A stretch of DNA of 64,000 nucleotides from assembly GCF_002895435.1 (NCBI RefSeq), contig NZ_POYJ01000011.1, positions 62,001 through 126,000 of the forward strand. The letters run 5' to 3'. The DNA comes from Aquimarina sediminis. GTDB taxonomy: Bacteria > Bacteroidota > Bacteroidia > Flavobacteriales > Flavobacteriaceae. Within the stretch, counting starts at the first letter, position 1, and the number at the start of each line of letters is the position of its first letter. The position numbers and the translations under genes are program-made. A model generated the notes under the pieces. It did no database searches. It worked only from the letters and a program-made list of their open reading frames with translations, and was not told where the DNA came from. Shown here piece after piece: positions 63,177-64,000 of this stretch.

Positions 63177-64000
63177 ATGTCAGTCAACAAAAAATTACCC
63201 CTAATACTACTATTCTTATGTAGTATAAATTTGATCTATAGTCAAGCTACACTACAGGGAGTGGTAAAAAACAGTTCTAATGAACCTATCCCCTATGCTA
63301 CCATATCACTTCAAGGTACTAGATTAGGTGCCGAAGCTGGTGGTGATGGTACATTTACAATTAACGATGTACCTTATGCGACCTATGAAGTTATAGCCAG
63401 ATCAGTAGGTCATACAAAAACTGTACAGACTATTGAAGTAAACGGAAATGTTTCAGGAATCATTTTTGTTTTACAAAATGATACCCAACTAGAAGAAGTT
63501 GAACTTTTTGGGTCGAGAGAAAAAAGAGCCGAAAAACTGGAAACATTAACCAGGCTTCCTTTAAAACCTAATGAGCAATTACAAAGTATCTCAATCTTGT
63601 CTAATAAGCTTATTGATCAACAAAATGCACTAACCTTAAGTGATGTTACCAAAAACGTAGCAGGTGTTTATACATTTGCCACCTACGGAAACATTAGAGA
63701 AAGTATGTCTTTAAGAGGGTACAGAGGTATTCCCATACTAAAAAATGGAGTTAGAATTAACTCTGATTTTAGAGGGGTTGGCGTTGTTACTGATATGGCT
63801 GGTGTAGATAACATCCAGGTTCTAAAAGGTGTTTCTGCTATTAGTCAAGGTCTGGGAGGAGATCTAGGTTCTGCAGGAGGAGTTATTAACATAGTAACTA
63901 AAACACCAAAGTTTTATAGTGGTGGTGAAGTAACCTTAAGAGCTGGTAGTTACGGAAAAGCACGACCCACTTTTGATTTTTATGGTCCATTGAATAAAGA
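63177..64000 (+). CDS. TonB-dependent siderophore-type receptor, partial
   Basis: The start is the ATG at 63177; the gene continues beyond the right edge, so about 274 residues are visible. Order: signal peptide (LPLILLFLCSINLIYSQ), a carboxypeptidase-regulatory-like beta domain (LQGVVKNSSNEPIPYATIS... about 22-100), a short linker, and the plug domain beginning LKPNEQLQSISILSNKLID, with SMSLRGYRGIPILKNGVRI and VLKGVSAISQGLGGDLGSAG as hallmarks. The SxxLRG and KNGVR features are typical of FpvA/FhuE-type siderophore receptors. The barrel is not seen, so ligand is not defined. Confidence 0.88.
   Translation, partial: MSVNKKLPLILLFLCSINLIYSQATLQGVVKNSSNEPIPYATISLQGTRLGAEAGGDGTFTINDVPYATYEVIARSVGHTKTVQTIEVNGNVSGIIFVLQNDTQLEEVELFGSREKRAEKLETLTRLPLKPNEQLQSISILSNKLIDQQNALTLSDVTKNVAGVYTFATYGNIRESMSLRGYRGIPILKNGVRINSDFRGVGVVTDMAGVDNIQVLKGVSAISQGLGGDLGSAGGVINIVTKTPKFYSGGEVTLRAGSYGKARPTFDFYGPLNK

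Noticed and set aside
1..64000. tRNA or rRNA genes and complete insertion sequences
   Set aside because: Reading both strands I found no cloverleaf ending in CCA, no rRNA-like stretch and no transposase; a dedicated tRNA scan could still find one I missed.

Overview
The window looks like a chromosomal segment of a marine-type Flavobacteriaceae (Bacteroidota) bacterium, perhaps Aquimarina-like. The DNA is AT-rich. It encodes a Por/T9SS-type C-terminal sorting domain, TPR hybrid histidine kinases, HmuY/TonB-dependent receptor pairs, Bacteroidota-style lipoprotein signals and a VgrG with a DUF4280 (PAAR-like) effector. The genus is an inference; the phylum-level call is strong.

The dominant theme is vitamin B12. 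A nearly complete corrin pathway is spread over several blocks. Left block (1.8-5.7 kb, +): cobQ, a CobD-type PLP decarboxylase, cbiB and a small NTPase. A cobalamin riboswitch (about 11.38-11.64 kb) precedes a 60-aa His-rich membrane peptide, a [2Fe-2S] ferredoxin-like protein, a YeeZ-like SDR, the uroporphyrinogen-III methyltransferase cobA and cbiX. Middle block (28.7-38.1 kb, -): cobN, cobB/cbiA and a fused ChlI-ChlD chelatase motor, interrupted by a serine hydrolase and a membrane LuxR regulator. Right block (44.6-57.9 kb, -): trmL, a UreH-like Co/Ni transporter, cbiD, cobK/cbiJ, a cbiG-cbiF fusion, an epimerase and glycosyltransferase pair, cobL (cbiE-cbiT), bluB, a cobJ-cbiC fusion, cobI, a PduO-type adenosyltransferase and a His-rich CobW. 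Nucleotide-loop genes (cobU/cobS/cobT) are not in the window. Both a CbiX chelatase (early insertion) and CobN with ChlID (late insertion) are present, together with CbiD/CbiG and without CobG, so the route is a hybrid that deserves attention.

Between these blocks are ordinary accessory genes: PLD-family lipoprotein, HD hydrolase, DUF1287, ClbS/DfsB, azoreductase, Crp/Fnr regulator, DUF1254, AraC and S41 peptidase. There is a large TPR hybrid kinase (5.8-8.0 kb) and a secreted PIG-L deacetylase with two near-identical discoidin domains (9.2-11.2 kb).

The most dynamic region is the type VI effector island at 22.6-27.8 kb (-): vgrG, a DUF4280-Hint-toxin gene, its immunity gene, a terminator, then an orphan GC-rich Hint domain, a 35-aa remnant, an orphan putative immunity gene and a second short Hint 3' remnant. 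Base composition switches sharply inside the effector gene. This suggests that an AT-rich Hint/toxin/immunity cassette was inserted and pushed the older module downstream.

A receiver-GT2 glycosyltransferase fusion (38.5-39.7 kb) converges on a free-standing HPt protein. The right end (58.5-64 kb) is an iron/heme uptake locus (hmuY, heme-type TonB receptor, DUF6607, a second TonB receptor) with a Fur-box-like palindrome in the divergent promoter. Several non-coding repeat patches were found: an 83-bp tandem repeat, a 21-bp phased repeat bounded by 25-bp inverted repeats, and a TTCGACAAGCTCA inverted pair.
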